A stretch of DNA of 64,000 nt from Millisia brevis NBRC 105863 (lineage in GTDB: Bacteria > Actinomycetota > Actinomycetes > Mycobacteriales > Mycobacteriaceae), in assembly GCF_001552615.1 (NCBI RefSeq), contig NZ_BCRN01000006.1, positions 124,001-188,000 of the forward strand, read 5' to 3'. A program made the translations under genes and the position numbers. Below are positions 8,807 through 16,506 of this stretch, piece after piece (the stretch's first letter is position 1; every line of letters begins with the position of its first letter). The notes beneath the pieces were generated by a model. The model was not told where the DNA came from, did no database searches, and worked only from the letters and a program-made list of their open reading frames with translations.

Positions 8807-9237
8807 CAGCTGCCGGCCCTCGCGCCGGCCGCGGCCGCCCGCAGGTCGGCGAAGCGGATGACCGCGCCGCCCGCTCCCCACGTCCCCTCCGGCTGCTCGT
8901 GGATCAGGACCCAGACGCGCAGCACGTCCGACGCGTCGAGCCCCGCCGCGGCGCTCACCTCGGCGGTGACGTCACCGACCAGCCCGGCCTTCCGCCGCTC
9001 GGACAGCGCCCCCTCGGGCACGGTGACATCGACTCTGAATCGGGGCAGATCATCCTCGACGCTGCCGAAGGACTCGGCGGGCACCTCGTCGATGCGCACC
9101 CACGCCAACGACCGGAAGAAGGCCGTATCGGGCGCTCCCTCCCACCTCAGCAGGGTCGCGGACAGCGATGCCCGCACCTGCGTCCGGGACTGATCGGTCA
9201 GGACACCGATCGGGGCGGTGAGATGAATCATCGGCAC
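8806..9237 (-). CDS. Tautomerase-superfamily protein
   Basis: 143 residues, a fused-length member of the 4-oxalocrotonate tautomerase superfamily. After removal of Met the protein begins with Pro (MPMIHLTAP), the catalytic N-terminal proline of this family; this decided the start at 9237. The second half (FRVDVTVPEGALSERRKAGLV) repeats the beta-alpha-beta pattern, so the chain looks like two tautomerase units, as in cis-CaaD-sized enzymes. It is the first gene of the operon with the alcohol dehydrogenase and faces the TetR gene across a strong palindrome. The substrate is unknown; a role in breaking down an unsaturated or halogenated acid is possible. Confidence 0.82.
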   Translation of the reverse strand: MPMIHLTAPIGVLTDQSRTQVRASLSATLLRWEGAPDTAFFRSLAWVRIDEVPAESFGSVEDDLPRFRVDVTVPEGALSERRKAGLVGDVTAEVSAAAGLDASDVLRVWVLIHEQPEGTWGAGGAVIRFADLRAAAAGARAGS

Positions 9238-9254
9238 AGTTGTCTCCTCGCGCA

Positions 9255-9280
9255 GAAGTTATAACGCCTGTTATAACTTC
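9255..9280. promoter_or_regulatory. Perfect 11-bp inverted-repeat operator in TetR/tautomerase divergent region
   Basis: GAAGTTATAAC (9255-9265) and GTTATAACTTC (9270-9280) are exact inverted repeats with a 4-nt spacer. The site lies 17 bp before the tautomerase start and 58 bp before the TetR start. It is strikingly AT-rich for this genome and is the obvious binding site of the divergent TetR protein. Confidence 0.8.
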
Positions 9281-9338
9281 GCCGAAGCGTATTCTAAGAC
9301 GACCGTCATAGACAAGGGAGTGAGGTGGAGGGGTCGCC

Positions 9339-9914
9339 GTGACGCGCACACCCAGCAGGGGACAGATGATCGCCGGCGCAGCCGAATTGCTCGGTCGCCG
9401 CGGCCTTCGTGCGGCGAGCATTCGCCAACTCGCCAAGAGTTCCGGCGCTCCCCTGGGCTCGACCTATCACTACTTCCCGGACGGAAAGTCGCAGCTGGCG
9501 ACGGAGGCGGTGCAGTTCGCTGGGGATCTGACCGCTCGGGTCCTGGCGGCCGAACTTCGGCAGGGCCCGATCGCCGGTCTGCGCGCCTTCGTCGCCGTCT
9601 GGCGCCGCATCGTCACCGACAGCGACTTCCGCGCGGGCTGTCCGGTGCTGGCCGTCTCGGTCGAGGAGCCCGACGAGGGGGACGATGCGCCGGTTCGGGC
9701 GGCGGCGGCGGTGTTCGAACAGTGGCGCGACCTATTGGCGCGTTCGCTCGTCGAGCACGGCGCGGACCCGGAGATCGCCGCGCGGACCGGCACGTTGATC
9801 GTCGCGGCGCTCGAGGGGACGGTGGCGATCTGCCGGGCGCAGCGCGATACCCGCGCCCTCGATCACACCGCCGCCGCGCTCGAGGACGTCGTCACCGCCG
9901 CGCTCCCGCACTAG
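9339..9914 (+). CDS. TetR/AcrR regulator, LmrA/YxaF type
   Basis: 191 residues. The N-terminal helix-turn-helix spans about 10-55, with SIRQLAKSSGAPLGSTYHYF as turn and recognition helix and DGKSQLATEAV leading into the ligand domain, typical of the LmrA/YxaF group. The C-terminal part is a helical ligand-binding domain with one cysteine in FRAGCPVLAV. It is divergent from the tautomerase-alcohol dehydrogenase operon, and the inverted repeat at 9255-9280 between them is its likely operator. The inducer is unknown. Confidence 0.88.
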   Translation: MTRTPSRGQMIAGAAELLGRRGLRAASIRQLAKSSGAPLGSTYHYFPDGKSQLATEAVQFAGDLTARVLAAELRQGPIAGLRAFVAVWRRIVTDSDFRAGCPVLAVSVEEPDEGDDAPVRAAAAVFEQWRDLLARSLVEHGADPEIAARTGTLIVAALEGTVAICRAQRDTRALDHTAAALEDVVTAALPH

Positions 9915-9979
9915 CTCACCGACGGCTGCGGAGCCCGTCGATGGGCGGCGGCCCGGGCAGGTCGGCGAGACCGGGGGTG

Positions 9980-10081
9980 TCACCCGCCCTCGAATCCGGG
10001 GCGCAAACAGACGAACCCTTCGTCGACCAACACCACGCCGTCGTGGGTGATGACGTGCAGCTGCCCGGAGCCTTCGGACAT
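9980..10081 (-). CDS. Possible 33-residue small ORF
   Basis: An ATG at 10081 opens a 33-codon frame containing QLHVITHDGVVLVDEGFV and ending PGFEGG. The hydrophobic/acidic pattern looks protein-like, but I do not recognise it, and the frame remains open a little upstream with alternative GTG starts. It fills the otherwise empty gap between the TetR gene and the kinase-like gene. It may be a real small protein, a gene remnant or chance. Confidence 0.25.
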   Translation of the reverse strand: MSEGSGQLHVITHDGVVLVDEGFVCLRPGFEGG

Positions 10082-10161
10082 GCGACTCCAACCACGTCTA
10101 CTGTTCGTCCAAGCCGGCACGATATCTGTGCGCTCAGGCCCCACCGGTAGCCTGTCCAGCT

Positions 10162-10731
10162 GTGTGGACTGCCGATGATCCGTTGCAGGACGCGCCGCGT
10201 CGGGTGGCGGTCGCCGGGGTCTCGGGTGTCGGCAAGACGACCCTTGCCCGACGGATCGCCGCGATTATCGACGCCGAGTATGTCGAGATCGACGGGCTGT
10301 ATCACGGGCCGAACTGGCAGCCGCGACCGTCGTTCGCCGAGGACGTGCGCGCCTTGGTGGCCCGCGACGCCTGGGTTACCGAGTGGCAGTACAGCTTGGC
10401 CCGTCCGCTGATCGCCGAGCGCGCCGATCTGCTCGTCTGGCTCGACCTACCGTTCTGGACAACGACGTTCCCTCGCGTCGTCCGACGGACCCTGCGCCGA
10501 CGGATACGCCGCGAGGTGCTCTGGAACGGCAATTTGGAGAGGCCGCTTTACACCTTCTTCACCGACGACGATCACATCGTCCGCTGGTCGATTTCCACCA
10601 GGCATAGCTACCACCGGCGGCTGCTCGGCCCCGCAGCTCCGCGCCGAATCGTGCGCCTGACGTCACGGGCGGAGATCGAGCGATGGGTGCACGGCCCCTT
10701 GGCCGGAGCATCCGACTGTCGTCCTCGGTAA
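10162..10731 (+). CDS. P-loop kinase-like protein (adenylate kinase/topology-modulation type)
   Basis: 189 residues. A clear Walker A motif GVSGVGKTT lies near residue 20, and RADLLVWLDLPFW resembles the Walker B/LID region of the small adenylate-kinase-like proteins labelled 'topology modulation protein'. The EIDGLYHGPNW stretch is also typical of this group, in which the bound substrate position is conserved but the substrate is not known. The start is a GTG at 10162. It appears to be a single gene; the neighbour on the right is on the other strand. Confidence 0.75.
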   Translation: MWTADDPLQDAPRRVAVAGVSGVGKTTLARRIAAIIDAEYVEIDGLYHGPNWQPRPSFAEDVRALVARDAWVTEWQYSLARPLIAERADLLVWLDLPFWTTTFPRVVRRTLRRRIRREVLWNGNLERPLYTFFTDDDHIVRWSISTRHSYHRRLLGPAAPRRIVRLTSRAEIERWVHGPLAGASDCRPR

Positions 10732-10768
10732 TCGGTGCACCACGGGCCGGTCCACGGTCCCGACGACA

Positions 10769-11509
10769 TCAGATATCCGACCGCGTCACCAATCGCTGCT
10801 CGACGTGGACCGATGGTCCGAGCGCGCGCACGTGCTCGGCCAGTTCATCGGCGGCGGTGTGTAGTTCGTCATCGGTCATCGGCGCGAGGGCGTCGAGAAT
10901 GAACAGCGCCGAGGTGGTGCTCTCGCTCAGTTGGGTGCGTCGCGCCTGCCGCCAATTCCACCGCCGACAGGTGACGCCGGCGTCGTCACACCAGACGACC
11001 TCACCGGCAGGTGGGAACTCGACAACGCTCTCGCCGGCGGACGTGGTGTCGAACGGTTCGGCGCCGGTGGCTCGAATCAGGCGCGGTGACCCGGCATATC
11101 GCAGCAGGTCCTCGCCGCCCACCGGAATCCGGTGGAGCACCGAGATCGCGTTGTAGATGTCGGTGAGCCGATTGACCCGGGGTAGTCCGGTCTCGGCGCG
11201 CCGGGTCAGAGCTTCGACGCTGTTGCGGGTGCGCTGCGGCTTGGCACCGAAGGCGCGGTAGGCATCTCGCCACGCGGCGATCGTCGGCTGGTCCTCCACG
11301 GGCATGTCCTCGGTCGCCCGGCGCGCGGCGACCTCGGCGCGGCGGAGGAGTTCCTCACCGTGCGCATCACTCGGCGCCGGCTCGATGCCACTGACCGCGA
11401 TCAGCAGCGCGCGGTAGTCGGGCCGCAAGGCGAACACGGATTCGGCGACGGTGGCGGCGCCGACAAAGTCGCGCAAGTACGTCGAGGTGGCTGAATGTGG
11501 CACCGCCAT
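10769..11509 (-). CDS. B3/B4 tRNA-binding-domain protein
   Basis: 246 residues. The central region (about 80-200: AAWRDAYRAFGAKPQRTRNSVE, then NRLTDIYNAISVLHRIPVGG) is the B3/B4 domain seen in the beta chain of phenylalanyl-tRNA synthetase and in free-standing proteins that may edit or bind mischarged tRNA. The start at 11509 was chosen from a GGGAGAGG sequence just upstream; the longer open frame beyond is antisense to the fetB gene. It is divergent from fetB. The free-standing family has no settled function, so cellular role is open. Confidence 0.78.
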   Translation of the reverse strand: MAVPHSATSTYLRDFVGAATVAESVFALRPDYRALLIAVSGIEPAPSDAHGEELLRRAEVAARRATEDMPVEDQPTIAAWRDAYRAFGAKPQRTRNSVEALTRRAETGLPRVNRLTDIYNAISVLHRIPVGGEDLLRYAGSPRLIRATGAEPFDTTSAGESVVEFPPAGEVVWCDDAGVTCRRWNWRQARRTQLSESTTSALFILDALAPMTDDELHTAADELAEHVRALGPSVHVEQRLVTRSDI

Positions 11510-11596
11510 ATCCTCTCCCGCCCGCTCGAGTTCGTCACGTGCGCGATCCCCACCGGCAGCCCCTGCCGGGAGATATCGGTCTGGTGGACTGACCGA

Positions 11597-12346
11597 GTGA
11601 ACAGTATTGGCGACGCCGTGGTGCATATCGGACCCGTCCTCGCAGTGGCCATGGTCCTGCTGGTGGCTCTGGCGATGGCGGTCAATCACGTCAGCGGGTT
11701 CGCGACCTCCACATTGGTGGCAGCGATCCGGGCGGTGGTGCAGTTGGCGATCCTGGCCGCGCTGCTCGCCACCGTGATGCCGCGGCTGTGGGCGTCCGCG
11801 TTGTTCGTGGCCGTCATGGCGGTGACGGCGGCGTGGACGTCGGCAGGTCGGGTCACCCATGACCTGTCCCGGGTGCGGACAACCGCACGATGTCTCGTGC
11901 CTGCGGCCGCGCCCACGCTGGTCATCGTGTTGCTGCTGGTGATCATCGGTGTGCTGCCGGCGACCGGGATAGCGATCATCCCGACCGCGGGGATCATGTT
12001 GGGCGCCGCGATGGTGACCACCTCCCTCGCGGGCCGGCGGGCGCACGATGAACTCGGCACCCGCCACGGAGAAGTGGAGGCGGCCCTGTCGCTGGGGTTC
12101 CTCCCGCGCGATGCCCGCCTGGAGATCTGCCGACAGGCGGCCGCCACGGCGTTGATTCCCGGCCTGGATCAGACCCGTTCGGTCGGGCTGGTCACCATCC
12201 CGGGCGCCTTCGTCGGCATGGTCCTCGGCGGCGCCTCGGTCGTGTCGGCGGCGATCATGCAGCTATTTGTGCTCGTGGCGCTGCTGGCGGTGACCGCGAT
12301 CGCGATGGCCGTGACCCTGGAGATGGTCGCGCGGGACTATCTGTAG
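11597..12346 (+). CDS. fetB: FetB-type iron-export ABC permease (UPF0014)
   Basis: 249 residues with about seven hydrophobic helices and the family signature near the C-terminus (PGLDQTRSVGLVTIPGAFVGMVLGG). FetB is the membrane part of the FetAB exporter linked to iron and oxidative stress resistance in E. coli. The GTG at 11597 gives the usual family length; a longer frame back to 11495 overlaps the divergent gene and is rejected. No FetA-like ATPase gene adjoins it, so its partner must be elsewhere or it works differently. Confidence 0.8.
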   Translation: MNSIGDAVVHIGPVLAVAMVLLVALAMAVNHVSGFATSTLVAAIRAVVQLAILAALLATVMPRLWASALFVAVMAVTAAWTSAGRVTHDLSRVRTTARCLVPAAAPTLVIVLLLVIIGVLPATGIAIIPTAGIMLGAAMVTTSLAGRRAHDELGTRHGEVEAALSLGFLPRDARLEICRQAAATALIPGLDQTRSVGLVTIPGAFVGMVLGGASVVSAAIMQLFVLVALLAVTAIAMAVTLEMVARDYL

Positions 12347-12393
12347 AGCGGCGCCGGCGACGCGTCGCGGCGGAGACTCGGCCCCGGACACGA

Positions 12394-12436
12394 CAGCGGC
12401 CCCGCTCCCCGGGGTGATCGGGAGGCGGAGCCGCTG
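12394..12436. terminator. Hairpin between convergent fetB and APC permease genes
   Basis: CAGCGGC at 12394-12400 pairs with GCCGCTG at 12430-12436, and the inner CCGC/CTCC bases continue the stem with small bulges. The location between two convergent genes suggests a bidirectional terminator. Confidence 0.55.
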
Positions 12437-12461
12437 CTGATGACGCGAAGCGTTCGAACGG

Positions 12462-13916
12462 TCAGCCGTTCTTGCGCGCCGCGATCAGTTCGAGGAGATC
12501 CTCCTCGGCATTCGGGCCGGGCTTGACGCCGCGGGGCAAACGGAAGGCGAAGACCAAGCCGAGCGCCCACCAGACGCCGAACATGATCCAGGCCTCCCAG
12601 CTGAGGAAGGCCGGCATGCCGGGCAGGTACAGGCTCAGCATGCCCGCGGTGCTGACCACGGCCAGCACGCCGACGATCGTGCCGATACCCGGACGATCGC
12701 CGCCGACCCGCATCGGACGCTCCATATCCGGTTCGCGGCGACGCAGCACCAGGAACACGATCGCCACCATCAGGTAGGTGATCACGATGCTCGGCGAGCC
12801 GGAGTCGACCGCCCACACCAGCATCGCCTCGCCGAAGAACGGCGCGATCATCGACGCGACACCGATGAACAGGATCGCGTTGACCGGGGTGCCGTTGGTC
12901 GGGTGCATCTTGGCGAACCAGGCCGGGATCATGCCGGAGTTGGCCATCGCCCACAGCAGGCGCGAGGCGCCGATCAGGAAGGCATTCCAGGTGGTCACGA
13001 TGCCGGCGAGACCGGCAGCGACCACGAGCTGTCCCCAGAAGTCGGCGCCGAGCATGATCGACATCGCGTCGGCGGTGGCCAGGTCGAGGCCGCCGATCTG
13101 CGAGACCGGCACGGCCAGCGAGGTCAGGATGAGGATGCCGATGTAGAACGCGGCCGCCATGATCACCGACAGCACGACCAGCTTGCCGATCTGACGCGGG
13201 GCGACGTTCGCCTCCTCGGCCGACTGCGGGATCACGTCGAAACCGACGAACAGGAAGGGCACCACCACCAGCACCGCGATCAGGCCGGGCGCACCGCCGG
13301 TGAAGAACGGCTGCATGTTCGAGGTGTCCCCACCGAAGAAGGCGGAGATGAACATGATCACAGCGATGACCACCAGGAACATCATCACCGAGGTCTGGAA
13401 GAGGCTGGCCAGCCGAATGCCGCGGATATTGAGCAGCGTGAGCAGCAGGGCCGTACCCGACCCGATCAGCGCCCAGGTCAGGTGAACCTCCGAGCCGGCG
13501 ATCGTCCACAGCGGGATCTGGTTGAGATCCGGGAACAGGTAGAGCGCGGTGCGCGGGACGGCGACCGATTCGAAGAGGATCACCGTGAGGTAGCCGCCGA
13601 TGATTCCCCAGGAGCCGAGGAGCGCGGCGACCGGTCCGAGACCGCGCAGCAGATAGTTGTGCTCCCCGCCGGCCAGCGGCATCGCGGAGACGAGTTCGGA
13701 GTACACCAGGCCGACGAAGGCCATGATGATGCCACCGATGATGAAGGCGACGGCGGCACCCAGCGAGCCGGCCGCGAGCAGCCAGTCACCGGACAACACG
13801 ATCCACCCGAAGCCGATCATGGATCCGAAGCCGAGGAAGAAGATATCGACATTGCCGAGCGTGCGGATGAAGCTGCGCTCTCCACCGTGCGCGGCCGGTG
13901 GTGAATGACTGTTCAT
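12462..13916 (-). CDS. APC-family amino acid/polyamine permease
   Basis: 484 residues with about 12 hydrophobic segments. The first helix region FFLGFGSMIGFGWIVLSGDW corresponds to the conserved helix-1 GSMIG break of APC transporters, and SAEEANVAPRQIGK is the typical loop after helix 6. It probably imports an amino acid or amine by ion symport; the substrate cannot be read from sequence. It is transcribed away from the LysR gene at 14039, which is its likely regulator. Confidence 0.87.
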   Translation of the reverse strand: MNSHSPPAAHGGERSFIRTLGNVDIFFLGFGSMIGFGWIVLSGDWLLAAGSLGAAVAFIIGGIIMAFVGLVYSELVSAMPLAGGEHNYLLRGLGPVAALLGSWGIIGGYLTVILFESVAVPRTALYLFPDLNQIPLWTIAGSEVHLTWALIGSGTALLLTLLNIRGIRLASLFQTSVMMFLVVIAVIMFISAFFGGDTSNMQPFFTGGAPGLIAVLVVVPFLFVGFDVIPQSAEEANVAPRQIGKLVVLSVIMAAAFYIGILILTSLAVPVSQIGGLDLATADAMSIMLGADFWGQLVVAAGLAGIVTTWNAFLIGASRLLWAMANSGMIPAWFAKMHPTNGTPVNAILFIGVASMIAPFFGEAMLVWAVDSGSPSIVITYLMVAIVFLVLRRREPDMERPMRVGGDRPGIGTIVGVLAVVSTAGMLSLYLPGMPAFLSWEAWIMFGVWWALGLVFAFRLPRGVKPGPNAEEDLLELIAARKNG

Positions 13917-14038
13917 GGGTGGTGCCCCCTCATGGGATGTTCGCCGGATTTGACCGCTTTGCGCAAGCTCTCCAATCGTCGGGCACGCCCGCCATGCTGT
14001 CCAACGCTAGACGTTAATCTTTAGTATGCTTTTTAGGC

Positions 14039-14983
14039 ATGAACCTGAGGCTGCTCCGTTACTTTCTGGCGGTCGTGGACGCCGGAACGATCTCGGGAGC
14101 GGCCCAACAACTGCAGGTGGGACAACCGACACTCTCGCGCCAGATCCGTCAGCTCGAACAGGAGCTCGGCATGGACCTGTTCGTCCGAGCCCACGGAACG
14201 CTCGCCCTCAACGCCGCCGGTCGCGAGTTCGTGCATCTGGCGGCGGACCTGGTGGAACGGTCCGAGAAGGTCCGTCGGCTGGCCAGTCAGATGGCGACCG
14301 GCCGCCTGTCGACGGTGACGATCGCCTCGACGTCGACCGCTCTGGTCGACGTGATCGCCCCCTTCCTCGCCACCTTCACCCCCGCCGATCCGACGCCATA
14401 CGTCGACGAGGTCCAGGTCCCGGTCGACCCGGGAAAGATGCTGCTCACGGCCGATTTGCTGGCACTTCCGCAACGTCCCCATCCCGAGCACGCGTCGCTG
14501 CCGCTGTGGAACTTCCCGATCGTGGCCTATGTCCGTCCGGACGACGAGTGGGCCGATCGTCGTGAGGTGTCGATACCGGAGTTGATGACGCGCCCGCTGG
14601 TGGTGACCTCACGTGCGCTCAGCGCTCGCCGACTGCTCGACGCCGAGATCGAACGAACGGGAGCGCCCCCGCCGGGGATGGTCGAGACCTTCCATGCCCG
14701 CGTGGCCCAGGCGCTGGCCGCGGCCGGCCGGGGCGTGGCGGTGCTCAGCGACGACCCCCGGTTCGGTTTGATCCCCCTCCAGGTGATCGGCTCGGATGGC
14801 CCACTGGTAGTCGGATACCACATGGCGTGGCGTGCCGACCACCATGCCCAACAGGCACTCCGCTCGCTCGCCGAACGGTTGCGCGCATTTTGCGCCCAGA
14901 TGTATGCGCCCGCCGACGCAGGCCACGGGGCGTACCCGGCCGCGGATGTGGCGATCGGTGAGCAGGATATCGACCGTTCGTAG
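14039..14983 (+). CDS. LysR-family transcriptional regulator
   Basis: 314 residues. N-terminal winged helix-turn-helix at 1-60 (LRYFLAVVDAGTISGAAQQL, then PTLSRQIRQLEQELGMDLF), linker helix, and a periplasmic-binding-protein-like effector domain from about 90. The effector domain is slightly divergent and the C-terminus is extended past 290. It is divergent from the APC permease; the AT-rich intergenic stretch 14012-14036 with CTAAA-type repeats is the likely control site for both. The ATG has little room for a ribosome site. Confidence 0.9.
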   Translation: MNLRLLRYFLAVVDAGTISGAAQQLQVGQPTLSRQIRQLEQELGMDLFVRAHGTLALNAAGREFVHLAADLVERSEKVRRLASQMATGRLSTVTIASTSTALVDVIAPFLATFTPADPTPYVDEVQVPVDPGKMLLTADLLALPQRPHPEHASLPLWNFPIVAYVRPDDEWADRREVSIPELMTRPLVVTSRALSARRLLDAEIERTGAPPPGMVETFHARVAQALAAAGRGVAVLSDDPRFGLIPLQVIGSDGPLVVGYHMAWRADHHAQQALRSLAERLRAFCAQMYAPADAGHGAYPAADVAIGEQDIDRS

Positions 14984-15061
14984 GGTGACCCCTGTGGTCC
15001 GCTCCTCGACCATCACGCGCAGCTTGCATCCGGGCGTTGGCCCACCGCGTCGCGGTCGCAC

Positions 15062-16419
15062 CTAAGGTCCCGCGGGATTACCGTCCCCGCCGCCGACCGC
15101 AGTTCGACCTCGATACCGTCCGGCGATGATTCCGATCCCGTAGACGCCCGCGGCCGAGACCACGGTGACAACCGGAGCCACCTGTGCGCCCACTCCCGAA
15201 CCCAGTACGAGAAGGGCGATCCCCGCCATCGAAGAGATGCACCAGGCAGCCACCGCCCATGCGGTCCCCGTCGCGCGTTCGCCTGCGGTCCTCCCGGCGA
15301 CGACGATGTGGACGATCGCGATGGCCACCCAGCCAGTGACCAGTACGCCCTGCCATGCCAACGCTTGGAGCAAGTAGCTCAGGACATCGGTCAACATCAA
15401 TACGTATGCCAGGGCCGCGACCACGATCACCCACAAGCTGCGAGGTGCCCGCACACCGACCATCCAGCCGAGCAGTCTCAGGTTGTCGGATGCCAGAAAG
15501 TAATTGGCACTGTTGATTCGAGTCTGAGAGATGAAGATCAACGCCACGCCCGCGAAACCCAGTGACCGGATGATGGAATCGACGATTCCCGTTTCCGACC
15601 CGGCAATGTCCCACGCCAGGATGATGTAGATCCCCACCAGGGCGTTGACGCCAAAGGTGAAGAGATAGAACAGCCAGCCAAAGGTGAAGTGAGCGTGGAA
15701 CGTTGGTCCGCGGGGCGGCCGAGTCGTGCGAAATCCACGGTATACATCATCAGGATCCACACGCCCATGTAGATCAGGTAGGACCCCACCCAGCCCGGGA
15801 GCGGACCGGAAGCCGACCCATGCTCGAAAAAGTCTGTGGGAGCACCTCTTTGCATGGTCGTGACCACGACAATCGCGATGAGGCCGATGACATAGAACGG
15901 CAGGAGTATGCCGTTCAACTTGTCCAGCCAGGTCGCAACTCCGCCGATCACCAGCGGCACCATGTACAGCACACAGAGCAGGTACCACAGATCGATCGAT
16001 CCGCCGAAGTACTGCTGGAACGCGATCGCGACGATCGATCCTTCGAATACCGCGTAGTACAAGGCCGTCGCGGCCAAGAGGAGCGGGCCCATTGCCGCCC
16101 CCACGATGCCGAAAATCCGTCGGGACAGCAGTTCGACCGATTCGCCGGTTCGTGCGGCGTAGCGGGAGAGCGCCGCGTTGATGATGCCGTAGGAGATCAC
16201 CGACAATGTCAATCCGACGAGGGTGTTGACCACCCCCACACTGTCGGCCGACGCTGCCCCGACATAGAGCCAGAACATCGCACTGAACAAGCCCCACCAC
16301 GCCATCGACAGCGACCATCGAGATGCGCGGTTGCCATCGGGAACGAGATGGACGGTGTCCTCATCGACAACCTCGGTCGGAACCGACGCGGGAACGCCGG
16401 CGTTATCTGGAATCTTCAT
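15062..16419 (-). pseudogene. NCS1-family (cytosine/purine/hydantoin) permease with a frameshift
   Basis: The first part (from ATG 16419, about 240 residues, MKIPDNAGVP to MMYTVDFARLGRP) and the last part (FHAHFTFGWLFYLFTFGVN to the stop at 15062, about 210 residues) together make a normal NCS1 permease of about 450 residues, but they are in different frames. The break lies at about 15695-15710, in the conserved loop that normally reads D-ARLGRP-D-...-FHAHF. One inserted or deleted base explains it. There is no long homopolymer there, so either a true mutation or a sequencing error is possible. It follows hyuB in the same direction and would be the importer for that pathway. Confidence 0.8.
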
Positions 16420-16443
16420 GGGTCTTCCGATCGTTGGCGGACA

Positions 16444-16486
16444 GGTGTCATCCGGGGTGCGGCCGTGCCGCACCCCGGATGACACC
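16444..16486. terminator. Long perfect hairpin between hyuB and the NCS1 permease
   Basis: Two exact 20-bp inverted arms (16444-16463 and 16467-16486) enclose a 3-nt loop, CGT. It starts about 20 bp after the hyuB stop and ends about 25 bp before the permease start. There is no T-tract. It could be a terminator, an attenuator lowering permease expression, or an mRNA-stabilising 3' structure for hyuAB. Confidence 0.7.
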
Positions 16487-16506
16487 CGAGAGAAGGAGAG
16501 CGGGCG

